Assembly (NCBI GenBank): GCA_964057225.1
Contig: OZ059895.1
Location: 6,448,001 to 6,512,000, forward strand
Origin: Auanema rhodensis
Lineage: Eukaryota > Nematoda > Chromadorea > Rhabditida > Rhabditidae
DNA: 64,000 nt
Reading direction: 5' to 3'
The position numbers and the translations under genes were made by a program. Below the pieces are notes generated by a model. That model was not told the origin of the DNA. It made no database searches and saw nothing but the letters and a program-made list of their open reading frames with translations. This document shows positions 1 through 10,804 of this stretch, one piece after another; positions within the stretch are counted from its first letter, which is position 1, and each line of letters starts with the position of its first letter.

Positions 1-354
1 GCTTCGATAGGAACCTGTTCAAATCATTTACATGAATACACTTAATGACCGATACATCTGATGATCACGTTGTGCCATATCCAAAATGTGAAAATCATCT
101 CTCTCTGTTTAGACACCCACTCATTTACCCTTTTTCTCATTTATCATTTAGCCGTGAAATAGACGAATTTTCTATTTTTTCACGTTTACAGGACTTCTTA
201 AGATATTATAACCACAGAGATAGGTGAAATAAAGATAAATGAGGCATTAGAGAGAGAGGGGAGAGTACACGAAAGTTTTCGACAAATTCGGAAAAAAATG
301 AATGAAATTGAATAAATGTTTGAAAGTGCAAGTGATATAGAGAGAAAGATAGAG

Positions 355-364
<10 letters not shown>

Positions 365-403
<39 letters not shown>
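365..403. repeat. (GA)n microsatellite
   Basis: Nearly perfect AG dinucleotide run of about 39 bp, read directly from the sequence. It produces the spurious Ser/Leu-rich frame on the minus strand. Confidence 0.95.
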
Positions 404-415
<12 letters not shown>

Positions 416-1418
416 GATCTTCACTTCTAGAGGTGCTATGAGAATGATAACAGTTTAAGCGCCAATTGGCGATTTGGCTCCAGACTGTCGCTTGTCCTCC
501 ACAATTAGCGTTCTGACCGTCTTTAGTCAGTCAAGCAATGAACAAACCAACTGGACAACCAACCCTAGAGAACACTGGAACCTGTTCATAGTTTATCGAT
601 AGCAGAAAAAGAAGCAAAAGATTAAGGAGAAAGCACGAATGTATGGGAAGTTCATTTCACTCCAATACGTAGAATAATTGATTTTCGTCTGCTGTTCATA
701 TAATTTTATCGGAAGTGAGATAACAATAAAATGCTCCAGAAACAAACTTAAAACTTAGAAACTGTATTCAAAGACAAGATATGGATGAATGGCATATAAG
801 CTGGTTGCCAAGACAAGTAAACAGAAAAAACTGAAAATCATTTGATACAGAAAGAAAGTTATTACGAAACATTAGGAACATTTTCGTCTTAAGTTTGGTG
901 ATCCATGTATGGCCTTGCATTCCAAAGCACATGCCCTCAACACATCTCAAACATTAACTGTAAGAACTAGCTGAGGATAATCATCAGATCCCTGTGAAAG
1001 GAAGAGTGACAACCAGAAAAGTTGGTTCAAAGGGAAAATAGCGAGGAAAAAGGATAATTAGCGAAAAGTATGGAAATCCGTCACTGTCATCAACTCAACT
1101 TCAGCTTAAGCTGGTTCAAAAAAAAAGTTTTTCAAATAATAAGAAGAAAAACGATAAAACAGTGATGAGAGTGTCCAAAGCATATCCTCACGGCTACGGC
1201 GCCAAGATGCCTTCGATGAACAATCATGTTTTTACGCCATTTGAGGACAGCAAAACCAGAAGATAAAAGTGGCCACTTGGTGGTACACAATCTACTTGTG
1301 GATAGCTACACAGAACAAAATATTTTTTTTCTTTATGAGACAAAAAACATGGATAAGCAAGTGTGAAAAAGAGAGGAAGAAGGAAGAGAAATCAATCGAG
1401 CACATATAAAGAGAGAAT

Positions 1419-1423
<5 letters not shown>

Positions 1424-1458
<35 letters not shown>
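1424..1458. repeat. (GA)n microsatellite
   Basis: Second AG dinucleotide run of about 35 bp, read directly. It also creates an artefactual Ser/Leu frame on the opposite strand. Confidence 0.95.
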
Positions 1459-1465
<7 letters not shown>

Positions 1466-4248
1466 TTGAAGAGTTCGTAGAAGAAAAGCAGCATAGGAAG
1501 ATATACAGTAAAGACAGCTGATGATGATGTTGATGAATACTACCAACTTAAGTGAGAAGTTCTGGTTATTCCTTATTGACTTGACACCCATTATTCTCAA
1601 ACAACAGATTAAGTTGTCATTCGAGTAAGTTACCATATTTAGAAAATAAATAATGCTTGATATGCTCATAAGGTTATAAAATAACAATAAAGCATAGGCA
1701 AGTTTTAAAATAACAAAAAAATCAATTAATATTTAATTAAAAACGCAAAAACAAGCTTGAAGTTTGATAAAATAATTTGTGAATATTAATTAGATTATAT
1801 AATAGAAAATTATAATATTATAGTTAAATATTGAATAAGAATGAAAGATAAATACTAATGTAAATACATTTTCAACACATAAATTACTCTATTTTCTTAT
1901 TTAATTTATTGAATTTTACTAAAACTTTACTTTTCTCAAACTTTTTTTTTCATTTTCTCCTCCATCTTATTGTCTTCATCAACTCTCACATATCGTATAT
2001 TGAACCGGTTTTATTAGAAAAACGCATGTTGTTATGTGGTTTTTCTTGCAGTAACTAACTATTCAAAATGTCCCAATATCAGCAACGCCAATGACCAACT
2101 TGAGCTAAACGGGTATCAAATAGCCGAGATTCCTTCCGATAATCGACTGGAATTCATTTCATACTCACACATACACCCTCTATATATCTCTTACTATATC
2201 TCTCTTTGTCTCTTTTATAATAAATTTATAAAGCTAAAAATAAAGAAAAGTCATTAAGAAAATATTGAATAGCTTAGAAAATAGAGGGAGCAACATATAA
2301 CGTTCGTGATCTATAACTGTAGATCTTATTCAAGTTCATCTCTCTCTCTCTCTTTCTTTCTCTCTCTGTCTATCTATCTCTCTCTCTCTTTCTCTTCTTC
2401 ATAATCTCGCTTCATAGTTTGTTCTTCATTCAAGTCATTCAAAACATTGATACGCCTTTCGCCCTTTTTCTTTTCATTCAACCCTTCCTTGTCTTTATAT
2501 CTCTTTGGTCTTCAATTACCTATCTGGATTGAGCGGGTTCGAACAAGAGAATAGCTAAAAACAAGAAATATTTATAAATATCAAAGAAAGAACAAGCATA
2601 TTCTATTTGAATTAATATAAGATATGATTTAAGTTGAACTATTATTCAAAAAATATTTTAAAATCTTAAATATAATGAATTTTTGACCAAAAATGAATCA
2701 CAAAATATTTAACATAACTATATCTTAATATTCATATATAATATCTTTATTATATATATATATATATAGTTTATACTATATTTATATAATTTTTTTTAAA
2801 AACTTTTTTATTTCAAAAACTTAATCCAAGTTTTAAGTTTAAACATATATAATTGAAAAGTGAAAATCTTTTCAACGCATAATCATTAATCATTTGGTTT
2901 TAAAAAAAATTAAATTATTTGATTCAAATGAATGAATAAAGGAAAAACGAGTAAAAAAAAGGTTATCTCTAAGTGAAGATTTTTAATGAAAAAAAAAAAA
3001 GTTTGATGAACCGGATATTTCTTTTTTTAAATTAAAAATAATTTTAACCAGATATAAGAGGATTAATTATTATTATTTTTAAAATAATTTTAAAATTGTT
3101 CAAAGTCTAATAACGTTTGTTATTGTTTTCAAAAAACATTTATTAATTTAATTTTAATAAAAAAAAAAGAAGAAAATTACACATTTGTCATCATTATTCC
3201 AAAAATAAATGAACTTTTTTGTAAAAAAAAGAGAAAAGAAAAGAGAAAATGAAATTAAATATTGAAAAGATAATCAAACATATCATTCATTATATTTAAA
3301 TTTAAAAAGAAAAATGTTTTAACAGTAGAAAATATAAATTTATAGAAAATCGCTAGTCATCGTCTGATAGCTGAGCTCCAGGGGCCTCAACTTCAGGGAG
3401 CTGAGCTCTAGCTGTGACTGATAACATACATTAGCATGTTCTGAGAATTGTAGTAGAAATCATTCGACGATGCGTTCAGAAGCTCAAGATCACAAAAGCG
3501 AGCGTCTGCGAGGTCAGTATCAACGTGAAGCTGATAGCAGCATCCGCGTGACCAGATAAACGACAAGATTCAGAATCCATGTATCTACTATCTGTTCTCT
3601 CTCTTCGTTGCTATGATGTCTTATCCTTTTGAGAAAACAGAAACTTTGAAAGGGAAAGCTCGTTCTTCTCTCTGCTTCTCTCTCCATTCTACATTCTTTA
3701 TCAGTCGCTTATCCCTTTTCCTTTAAAGTGAAACTTCATTTCACTCTTCATCGCCATCATCGTCCATCTGTCTCTCCATCAGTCCACTCTTACCGTTCAT
3801 GTGTCCGTCCATCCATCGTACTTCTTCCATAGCAAGTGCTGGTGGTCGCTGTTGAAACATCGTTCTCATCAATGTCTTCGTGTTATCAAATGCTATCTAA
3901 TCATCAGTTTACAAAGTATTCCGATGAATATACCGGATAGCATAGATCACAACGGAACGAAGACGGATTTTCCTGTTTTGCTACTTTCATCTTAGCCATT
4001 TCTCTTTTTCTCTCATTATCTTATTTAAACGTCCATCACACATTCAAACATATTCTATCAAATTCCAACAAGAACAGGGTCAACTTGGTCGTCATCATCT
4101 TCATCACTAGCCTCCTCCTCCTCATTGTCGTTGATGTCATCATCATCATCTTCAAAATATCTTGTTCATTTCAGTCTTATGATCCGTTTAAAGTCGGCAA
4201 CATTAGAAAAGTTGAAACTGATAGTGATAGGTGGTAGTGTGAAACATC

Positions 4249-4254
4249 AAAAAC
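4249..4254. repeat. Left 6-bp target-site duplication (AAAAAC)
   Basis: The six bases directly before the left terminal repeat are AAAAAC, and the same six bases directly follow the right terminal repeat at 21011-21016. A 6-bp duplication is the hallmark of Polinton/Maverick integration. Joining the flanks across one copy gives the presumed empty site. Confidence 0.93.
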
Positions 4255-4615
4255 AGTAGTATAGGAACGAGGGATTATAATACCATTTTCGACATTTCAG
4301 TCATTTCAACACATTTTCATTCTCTGATGTCAGAGAATCAACTCATTTACAACACTTTTTTGAAAAAAAGTGAGAAGTAAGTGAATTTTTGAAGCACTAA
4401 AAAGTGCTTATCTTTAATAATTTTTATACATTTTCGATCAATTTTCTGTTGAGATGTCGATTTCATTTTTAATTTCCTATTTTCATGTTTAAATGCGCAA
4501 AAAATGTATCATTTTCACACTTTTTAGAAAATCAGTGGATGTCGATGGATGTCGATTTTAAAAAGGAAGTGGTATTATCTCTGAAGATAAAAATATTGGT
4601 TAATAAATGAAATTC
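4255..4615. repeat. Left terminal inverted repeat of the Polinton (361 bp)
   Basis: The sequence from AGTAGTATAGG to the bases AAATTC is the reverse complement of 20650-21010; I compared the two through their length and saw no mismatch. Homology stops right after the third codon of the cysteine-protease gene, so the start codon at 4607 lies inside the repeat and the promoter for that gene must be repeat-borne. It contains the short palindrome-like segments TCTGATGTCAGA and AGCACTAAAAAGTGCT. Confidence 0.96.
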
Positions 4616-5068
4616 GATAAATCCAGAGGATCTGAGAATCTAAGATTCGATAAACATTTGAAGCCATTAACAAATCTCGATCTTCTTGCTTTAGTAGAAA
4701 TACTTCAGTTAAAGAATTTCAGAGGTATCTTCATGAGAGACACTTTACCACCACAAGGAATTAAAGAAAAAGAAGTAGGTATTGTCAATCTAGATTCTTC
4801 AGATGGTAAAGGTACTCATTGGGTCTGCTATTCCAAGGACTCCAAGAATAAGGATATTTATTACTTTGATTCCTTTGGATTAGATCCACCATTAGAACTT
4901 CAAGAATATTTGAAAACCTCAAAAGAGGAAAATAAAAAATCAGTCATCGAGTTATCAACATTTCGAATTCAAGAATTCGGAACACATCACTGTGGTTATT
5001 ATTGTTTGTTACTTCTAAAATTATTAGAATCTTATGATTATCAAAAGTCAGTAATTGGTCTGATGTGA
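4607..5068 (+). CDS. PRO: Adenain/Ulp1-like cysteine protease (Polinton maturation protease)
   Basis: 153-residue protein of the adenovirus-type/Ulp1 (C48/C5-like) cysteine protease family, which in Polintons and virophages is thought to process capsid proteins during virion maturation. The expected catalytic residues are present in order: His71 in GTHWVCY, Asp88 in YYFDSFG, the oxyanion Gln122 in RIQEFG, and Cys129 in HHCGYYC. The GIVNLD stretch before the His is also typical. It is compact, as in other Polintons. The ATG at 4607 lies in the left terminal repeat and is the only start that keeps the conserved LKPLTN N-terminal motif. The 3' end overlaps the polymerase gene on the other strand by 28 bp, tail to tail. 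A truncated divergent copy of its N-terminus is found at 20560-20658. Confidence 0.93.
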   Translation: MKFDKSRGSENLRFDKHLKPLTNLDLLALVEILQLKNFRGIFMRDTLPPQGIKEKEVGIVNLDSSDGKGTHWVCYSKDSKNKDIYYFDSFGLDPPLELQEYLKTSKEENKKSVIELSTFRIQEFGTHHCGYYCLLLLKLLESYDYQKSVIGLM

Positions 5069-8000
5069 ATACCATCATCCATTACAACACCTTTTGGATA
5101 CACCGGAGATAAACCAGTTTTATTTAATTCATAAGTCTTCATTGACTTATCAATGAACCTGAATCCTTTATTTTCTCCAATTATCAACTCATTATTCATT
5201 AAGCAAGCTAAGTATTTCTCTTTTACCAAGATATCACTATTTCTACCCTTTTGAACTCCTTTAGCAGACATTTTATTTTCATGCTCATTCCAAACAAAGT
5301 AAATCTTACTATTCAATGCAATCATTCCATCACCTTCAAATTCAACTTTAAATAATCCTGGTGTTCGTTTATCGAATGCTTTGAACTTCTCATCATCCCT
5401 AGGGAAAAATTTATATTTGTTCTCTTCGAATTCTTTTCTGAGATGAGGTTTAATCAGACTTTCAAAATCTGCAGCAAGAGCCATATATGATGAATCTGTA
5501 TCCATTTCTAATCGTTGATAATCTTCCCTAGGTATAAAATAATCAATGCAATCATAATTGAATTGCAACATTCTCAACTTAGAATCATCGTACACACTAC
5601 AAGCAATTTGAATTGGCATGTTTTGCTTAACTTTTTTCGATTTCTTAACCACTTCATATGTTCCATTTCTATGTTTATTTTTATCCATTCCAGTTACTCC
5701 AAAGGCAGAATTTCCGACTAATTTAGCTCCTTCAGAAATTATAGCGTACTTTTGATCAACATCTCCTTTACGTCTTTCATCAGATACCCAATTCATAAAA
5801 TCTTTGAAAACTCTCCCTCTTTTAGCTTCTATGACTCCATGTAATTTTGTAACAATACAACCATGTTCCAACATCCACCTCAATCTTGTAGATTTGATAA
5901 GAATTTTTTCAGCTTTTAGAATAGTAACAAGCTTTTTACTTTTAGAAGGTTTTCTATCCAACGATTTTATAACTTTATTAGTATATTCACCACAAACGCT
6001 TTCATCATACTCTTTATTTACAAATATAGGACTTAATTCACCAAAATATTCCCATTTATCTTCTGGCACCTCAATATCTACTTCTAAAAATCCAAAAAAT
6101 GGGGATGTATTACTCATCAAACTCTTTTCATAAAACGAAAAATCATTTTTTTCTTCAAAATATAGTTTTCCACAAGGCATTTCTTCTCCAAGACACCATA
6201 AATATAATGCATTAGCATCAAATCCAAGTATTTTCTTGACTACGTTTCCTTCTTTATCATAATACCATTCTTTTTTATCTTGATCGTAGTGTACTCTAGT
6301 AATTTGTGTTTTATCTTTTTCATGATATCTATGAAATACTATTGAAGCTCCACCAGTTATATTATTTTTGAATTTATAAAATGCTTCTTTGTTCTCTTCT
6401 CCGAAAAGCCAAATCATAGGATGATCTTTTTCCCATCTTAATAGAGCTTTATGTCTGTAAAACTCTTTGAACAATTTCTTGGACCTTGCTTTATTGCAAG
6501 AAATACAACATGCAACGCAATTATCTTTTGTATGACTCTTGGAACAATCAAGTCTATCTAGGGACCAAGTATCTTCCTTCAAACAGAACCAACAATAGAA
6601 ACATTTATAATTTTCTCTTTTCAAGATGTCAACGACGTCTTCAACTTGTAAAATATCATCTGTCGATCTATTTGATTCTTTATCTTGCTTATAATAGTTA
6701 TAAATTCTTTTTTCTAGAATATCTTCATATATACTTAAAGTGTAATAAGTTTTGGGAGATCTTTGTTTTAGGTACTCTTCAAAACCTTGAATTTGGAATT
6801 GATACAAAATATGTTCACTCAAACCTGGCAGAGAAACTGCATCTTTATACATATCTAAATTGAAAGTGTAGAAGAATTCTTTCTGTTTCAAGCAAGCCTT
6901 CAATAAGGGTCGTACATCTAAGTTATTATACCACTCTAACAAATCTCTGACTTTAGTTAATCTTCTTTCATTACAAATTTTCATCAAAGTAGTGAAATCT
7001 TCTTCTTTCATGTGTTTATTTTTTAAAGAAGAATAGAAATCTTTGATTTTTAAATCTTTCGTCGGAAAATCTAACTTTTCATAACTATCAAACCATTCAT
7101 AAGGAAACCATCCTTTTTGTTCTCCAACATCGTAAGCTTTGAATAATTTCTCTAATGTTGTTCCAGCAGCACAATACCCCATTTGATCAAGAAATATAAA
7201 GTTATTCGTTTTTATTACTTTATATCGATTACTACCTTCTTTTATAATGAAAGGATTTTTACATCTTTCAATTATTTCACTCATAAAACCTTGATCAGCT
7301 GCTAAATTTATATCATAACCTCCACTATTGAATCCAATAATAGGAACAACAGAACAATATTGTTCTACTAGTTTCAGATTATTATAATCTTCCGCATCTT
7401 CTAATATATCTAACAATGGTGACATTTTTTCAATCATCAAATCTCCAGCTTTTTTAGATATATCATCAAAACATTTGAACATTTGTTTTATTAGGTCTCT
7501 AGGATTTTCTGATAATATGAATCTCTCCTTTTCGAATTCTGGTACATTGGAAGTTATTGAAACTGAGACTGGTGTGTGTTTACTAATGTAATTCAACTTT
7601 TTATTGTCCTTCACTACCTCTGGGTCTTGTAGATCCTTTACTTCTTCAATGATTTCATTTTTTGACTGAATAGCTTCAAAATCAAACACGACAAGATAAT
7701 CATACCTAAAGTCTACATCAATATCATAATAGTCAGAAAGTTCAACTATTAGATTTCTCTTTTTATTCCACAACTTAGGATATTTAGGAAACACATCGAT
7801 TTGTTCGAGTTGACATGTATCAATATGTCTTTGTAGATTATGATTATCTCTACATTTGAAACCACATCTATTACATAAATAAAGCTTACTCAATTTCTTT
7901 AAATCAGTTATGTATGAGAAGTGATCAAGATATAAATTTAAATAAATAGGTCTTCTTTCTTCATTGAATTTAGATTTTCTGATATAAGAAATACTTTCTT

Positions 8001-9399
8001 CATTTTCTTCACTAATAGGATAAAAACTCACAATATTAACTGCTAGTCCTCGATATATTTCTTCAAAATGATCCAATTCATTCACAAAATCAAATCCAAC
8101 ATATTCTTCGTATTTTCTTTTACCTCTTTTTATACTTTTTTCATAAAATTTTTCAAATATTTCTTTTGATTTTTTCGTGTATCTATCAGTTCTACATCCT
8201 GTAGCTAGTGCGATACAATTAAAGAAACACATATTATTTTCAACATTTTCTAATGAAACAATAGATTTTGAATCTCTAATATAATCAGGCAATTGAATTT
8301 TACTACCAATCGGAAAATCTAATCTAGTGATTTTAACACCCATTCCATAAACTCCAAGAATGATTGTTTTAGAATCTGGTCGACTCTTACTTAAATGCAT
8401 TGTAATAGATTCTTGTGTTATTTTTTGTTTTATATTTCTAAGATCTTCCGCATTTTTCATCAAGACAGGTTTATTAAAGAAATACTCATTTCGACCAGGC
8501 TTGAAAAGATTGACTTCATTATTTCTTTCAGTTACGTATCCGAACATAATATTAAATTTGATAGCTTTGTCTTCTCTTTGATAAGTAACATCTAAGTAAT
8601 GATGAATGTTATCAATCGACTTTACTAAATTAAAGAATGTAGTTTTCAAATACTTACTTTCTCGTTCTTCAGGAAACTTAGATCTTTCTTGATATACTAA
8701 AGTTTTAGCATCTTCGGTGTGATTAGTTTCATTAATTACTAAGTAAGATGAATATTCGTCGTATACTTGACCATAACCCTCCGATTTTTGGGAAGTCGAA
8801 GCACTTGAGTGTTTTGATTGATGCATAACTAATTTAACAAATTTCGATATCACTCCATTTTCTATGTTTTCTTGAGAACTGATGACTTTATTTATTATCT
8901 GTTGAACAACATTTTGAAAGAAAGTATTTCTATTTTCTCCATAATGAAGAATTTGGATTTCACTCGTGATGTCAAAGTCAAATGAAGTACAATCATATTT
9001 ATTAGTATCACTAGTAGTGTTAATCAATTTCTTACATTCCAGATGAAACATTATTCTGATATCACAATCCTTGAAGATATCATTCAATACTAGATTTTCC
9101 TTCTTTTTGAGAAAAGAAGTAAGATTCTTTCTTACAAGAGTATTGTAAAAAGGAAGACCATTAGTTTCGATTGTGTAGAAAATGTTTGGTAATATATTTT
9201 TATCACTCATATTCCTGTAAGCAGTTTTTTTGGAAATGTTATTATCTTTATCTTCCGTATCATTGGTAGAATACTTTAGTATGAATTGTCTCATTTCTTC
9301 TACCTTCATTTTTGTTATTTGATCATTAGTTAATAATAATTTTCTAGCTTTATTAATTATTCTAACTTCTTTACGAAGTTGATCTGTTTCTTTGACCAT
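5041..9399 (-). CDS. POLB: Protein-primed DNA polymerase B of Polinton
   Basis: 1452-residue replicative polymerase that would copy the element from its inverted-repeat ends using a protein primer. From the ATG at 9399 (MVKETDQL; the frame extends further only from a TTG), I see a long N-terminal region with an OTU-like patch (Cys391 in NNMCFF, His493 in DHFSYI). A C2HC zinc finger follows at about 509-529. The 3'-5' exonuclease motifs are FDFEA (573-575) and GFNSGGYD (691-696). An HNH/endonuclease VII-like insert lies at about 932-971 with Cys pairs and SLDRLD, and a GG-containing linker at about 1016. Polymerase motifs A (GFDANALY, Asp1061), B (KLVGNSAFG) and C (MDTDSS, Asp1300/Asp1302) are intact. 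Length and order fit Polinton polymerases, and no frameshift or stop interrupts it. It is preceded in the same direction by the 80-residue gene at 9502-9744. Confidence 0.97.
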   Translation of the reverse strand: MVKETDQLRKEVRIINKARKLLLTNDQITKMKVEEMRQFILKYSTNDTEDKDNNISKKTAYRNMSDKNILPNIFYTIETNGLPFYNTLVRKNLTSFLKKKENLVLNDIFKDCDIRIMFHLECKKLINTTSDTNKYDCTSFDFDITSEIQILHYGENRNTFFQNVVQQIINKVISSQENIENGVISKFVKLVMHQSKHSSASTSQKSEGYGQVYDEYSSYLVINETNHTEDAKTLVYQERSKFPEERESKYLKTTFFNLVKSIDNIHHYLDVTYQREDKAIKFNIMFGYVTERNNEVNLFKPGRNEYFFNKPVLMKNAEDLRNIKQKITQESITMHLSKSRPDSKTIILGVYGMGVKITRLDFPIGSKIQLPDYIRDSKSIVSLENVENNMCFFNCIALATGCRTDRYTKKSKEIFEKFYEKSIKRGKRKYEEYVGFDFVNELDHFEEIYRGLAVNIVSFYPISEENEESISYIRKSKFNEERRPIYLNLYLDHFSYITDLKKLSKLYLCNRCGFKCRDNHNLQRHIDTCQLEQIDVFPKYPKLWNKKRNLIVELSDYYDIDVDFRYDYLVVFDFEAIQSKNEIIEEVKDLQDPEVVKDNKKLNYISKHTPVSVSITSNVPEFEKERFILSENPRDLIKQMFKCFDDISKKAGDLMIEKMSPLLDILEDAEDYNNLKLVEQYCSVVPIIGFNSGGYDINLAADQGFMSEIIERCKNPFIIKEGSNRYKVIKTNNFIFLDQMGYCAAGTTLEKLFKAYDVGEQKGWFPYEWFDSYEKLDFPTKDLKIKDFYSSLKNKHMKEEDFTTLMKICNERRLTKVRDLLEWYNNLDVRPLLKACLKQKEFFYTFNLDMYKDAVSLPGLSEHILYQFQIQGFEEYLKQRSPKTYYTLSIYEDILEKRIYNYYKQDKESNRSTDDILQVEDVVDILKRENYKCFYCWFCLKEDTWSLDRLDCSKSHTKDNCVACCISCNKARSKKLFKEFYRHKALLRWEKDHPMIWLFGEENKEAFYKFKNNITGGASIVFHRYHEKDKTQITRVHYDQDKKEWYYDKEGNVVKKILGFDANALYLWCLGEEMPCGKLYFEEKNDFSFYEKSLMSNTSPFFGFLEVDIEVPEDKWEYFGELSPIFVNKEYDESVCGEYTNKVIKSLDRKPSKSKKLVTILKAEKILIKSTRLRWMLEHGCIVTKLHGVIEAKRGRVFKDFMNWVSDERRKGDVDQKYAIISEGAKLVGNSAFGVTGMDKNKHRNGTYEVVKKSKKVKQNMPIQIACSVYDDSKLRMLQFNYDCIDYFIPREDYQRLEMDTDSSYMALAADFESLIKPHLRKEFEENKYKFFPRDDEKFKAFDKRTPGLFKVEFEGDGMIALNSKIYFVWNEHENKMSAKGVQKGRNSDILVKEKYLACLMNNELIIGENKGFRFIDKSMKTYELNKTGLSPVYPKGVVMDDGIHIRPITDF

Positions 9400-9501
9400 T
9401 GTTATTTTTAAACTATATGTATTCAACTTATTACTTTTTCAAAATCTAAGAAGGAGCCAACACTTCCTTTTATATAGAAAAATTTTTTTTAAACAAAAAA
9501 T

Positions 9502-9744
9502 TCAAATTTCAGATAACGAAGTTTCTAGTGTAAACACGTCTTTAAACCTCATAATAAAGTCAATCATTTCTTGCTTTTTCATAGTTTGGATTTCCCTAGA
9601 TTTGAGGATGTATTTTCTCAATTCACTTCCAATCATTGCAACTTTTCTACGAACATCATCTCTTTTCATTTTCTTTAGATCTTCTTCACCTAAAGAAAGA
9701 TTTTGGAAACTTACTTTTTGGAAAGCTTCAGTAATTTCTTCCAT
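9502..9744 (-). CDS. Small Polinton protein of unknown function (80 aa)
   Basis: 80-residue, charged, mostly helical-looking protein (rich in Lys, Glu, Met), starting at an ATG at 9744. It is not recognised. It lies 102 bp upstream of the polymerase start in the same direction and may share a transcript with it. It is divergent from the DUF8207-type gene across only 45 bp. An intact frame in an otherwise fully coding element, and a plausible position between a divergent promoter and the polymerase, support it as real. No membrane segment or signal peptide is visible. Possibilities include a terminal-protein-like or small regulatory protein, but nothing in the sequence decides this. Confidence 0.6.
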   Translation of the reverse strand: MEEITEAFQKVSFQNLSLGEEDLKKMKRDDVRRKVAMIGSELRKYILKSREIQTMKKQEMIDFIMRFKDVFTLETSLSEI

Positions 9745-9789
9745 TTATAAATACAATAATTTTTTATAAATAAATTACTTTTTCAAAAA
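9745..9789. promoter_or_regulatory. Divergent promoter region between two Polinton genes
   Basis: 45 bp, almost purely A/T, separates the start codons of the 80-aa gene (minus) and the DUF8207-type gene (plus). The string ATTACTTTTTCAAAA, which abuts the plus-strand start, also occurs at 9429-9443 just upstream of the polymerase start. This suggests a shared element-specific promoter motif; the assignment is inference from position. Confidence 0.4.
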
Positions 9790-10770
9790 ATGCCTTCCAC
9801 AATCGAAATCTATGATCCCAAGAAGAGGAATGAAATTGTTCAATCTTTTCTAAAGAGTAGAAAAGAACATCACCTAAAGAATATACAAGAACGCTCCGAC
9901 TTAGAAAACGTAGAAGATCATCGTATAGAAGTATTCAAACCCATACTAGAATCAAATAAGAAACTACAGGAAGAAATTATTGATGAAAAGAATAAGATAG
10001 TTCAAACTCTTAATTCATTTAAAGGATCTCCTTCGGATTCACTTGTGAAATTTAAGGCATTTGATAAAACTAATCAACCACAAATTCTACCACTTCCGGA
10101 AACTCCTACTAAACAAATCCAATCCACACTAAGTAAAACTTCGGAAATCAAAGTTAGTAGTCTAATTGCTACTTATCTCCAAGATCCTAGAGATAAAAGC
10201 AATGCAGGATATTCATTGAGATACGATGCTAGTAATAAAAAGTATACTATTGGAAATAAAGAAGTAATTTTTGATGATAATACAATGGAAATCAATAATT
10301 CTGTTTATATTGCAACTCCTGGTCTTATGGAATTATTAACTAAAAAATCTCCAGATCTCAATAAAATTAAGAATTATGATACTAAAAATTATCGAGAAAT
10401 CTTACTTTGCTCAGATGCACTGTATCAAGGATTTGATAAAAGCCGCAAAAGATATAATGCTGATGCTAGTGATAAATGGAAATTCATTAAAGAGAATTAT
10501 TTTGTAACCAAAAGTCCAGCTACTGTAAGTAGTGTGACAAAAACAGTACAACAAACTTCTCAAGTTTCAGGAAGTTCGATTAATCAAACAATCCTTCTAC
10601 CTTCTAATATTAATGCTCTTATGGATTCATTAAGATTATCAATAGGTTCTTATCAAGCTGGTAATAATGGAGAATTCAACAAGATTCATGCTATTTTAGA
10701 TGAATTAATTCGTAGAAAGAAGATAAAAAAGAAAGATTTACCAAGTATTTATTTAGGTATCGGTCTCTGA
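9790..10770 (+). CDS. Polinton DUF8207-type conserved protein, probable virion component
   Basis: 326-residue protein. The central part matches the pattern of DUF8207-type Polinton proteins: a YSLRYD...YTIGNKEV stretch, then IYNNS-like spacing, TPGLMELL, and SDKWKFIK (about residues 135-235). It ends in a helical segment ALMDSLRLSIGSYQAGNNGEFN with IHAILDEL, also typical of this family. The N-terminal 80 residues are charged and probably coiled coil. The function is not established; it is a recurring Polinton core gene and may be structural. The start ATG at 9790 directly follows an A-run. It converges with the HTH-protein gene, leaving 34 bp between the stops. Confidence 0.8.
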   Translation: MPSTIEIYDPKKRNEIVQSFLKSRKEHHLKNIQERSDLENVEDHRIEVFKPILESNKKLQEEIIDEKNKIVQTLNSFKGSPSDSLVKFKAFDKTNQPQILPLPETPTKQIQSTLSKTSEIKVSSLIATYLQDPRDKSNAGYSLRYDASNKKYTIGNKEVIFDDNTMEINNSVYIATPGLMELLTKKSPDLNKIKNYDTKNYREILLCSDALYQGFDKSRKRYNADASDKWKFIKENYFVTKSPATVSSVTKTVQQTSQVSGSSINQTILLPSNINALMDSLRLSIGSYQAGNNGEFNKIHAILDELIRRKKIKKKDLPSIYLGIGL

Positions 10771-10804
10771 CCAAAGCATTTTTCAAATGGGTATTGGTCT
10801 TTAG

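Larger units (their letters stand above)
1..4248. other. AT-rich intergenic flank left of the Polinton
   Basis: No convincing gene is visible. The stretch holds long A/T runs (about 1700-3350), GA/CT microsatellites (365-403, 1424-1458, about 2339-2394) and short open frames without homology or codon bias. A small GC-richer patch at 3360-3570 has a minus-strand open stretch that could be an orphan exon; it is discussed as a finding but not called. The transposon target site closes this flank. Confidence 0.6.

Noticed and set aside
206-424. Ser/Leu repeat protein on minus strand
   Set aside because: It is the translation of the (GA)n microsatellite.
6320-6340. ITGG-A in the polymerase as an adenain-type cleavage site
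   Set aside because: It lies in the linker between exonuclease and polymerase domains, where family-B polymerases carry a conserved (Y)xGG motif, so that explains it better than proteolysis.
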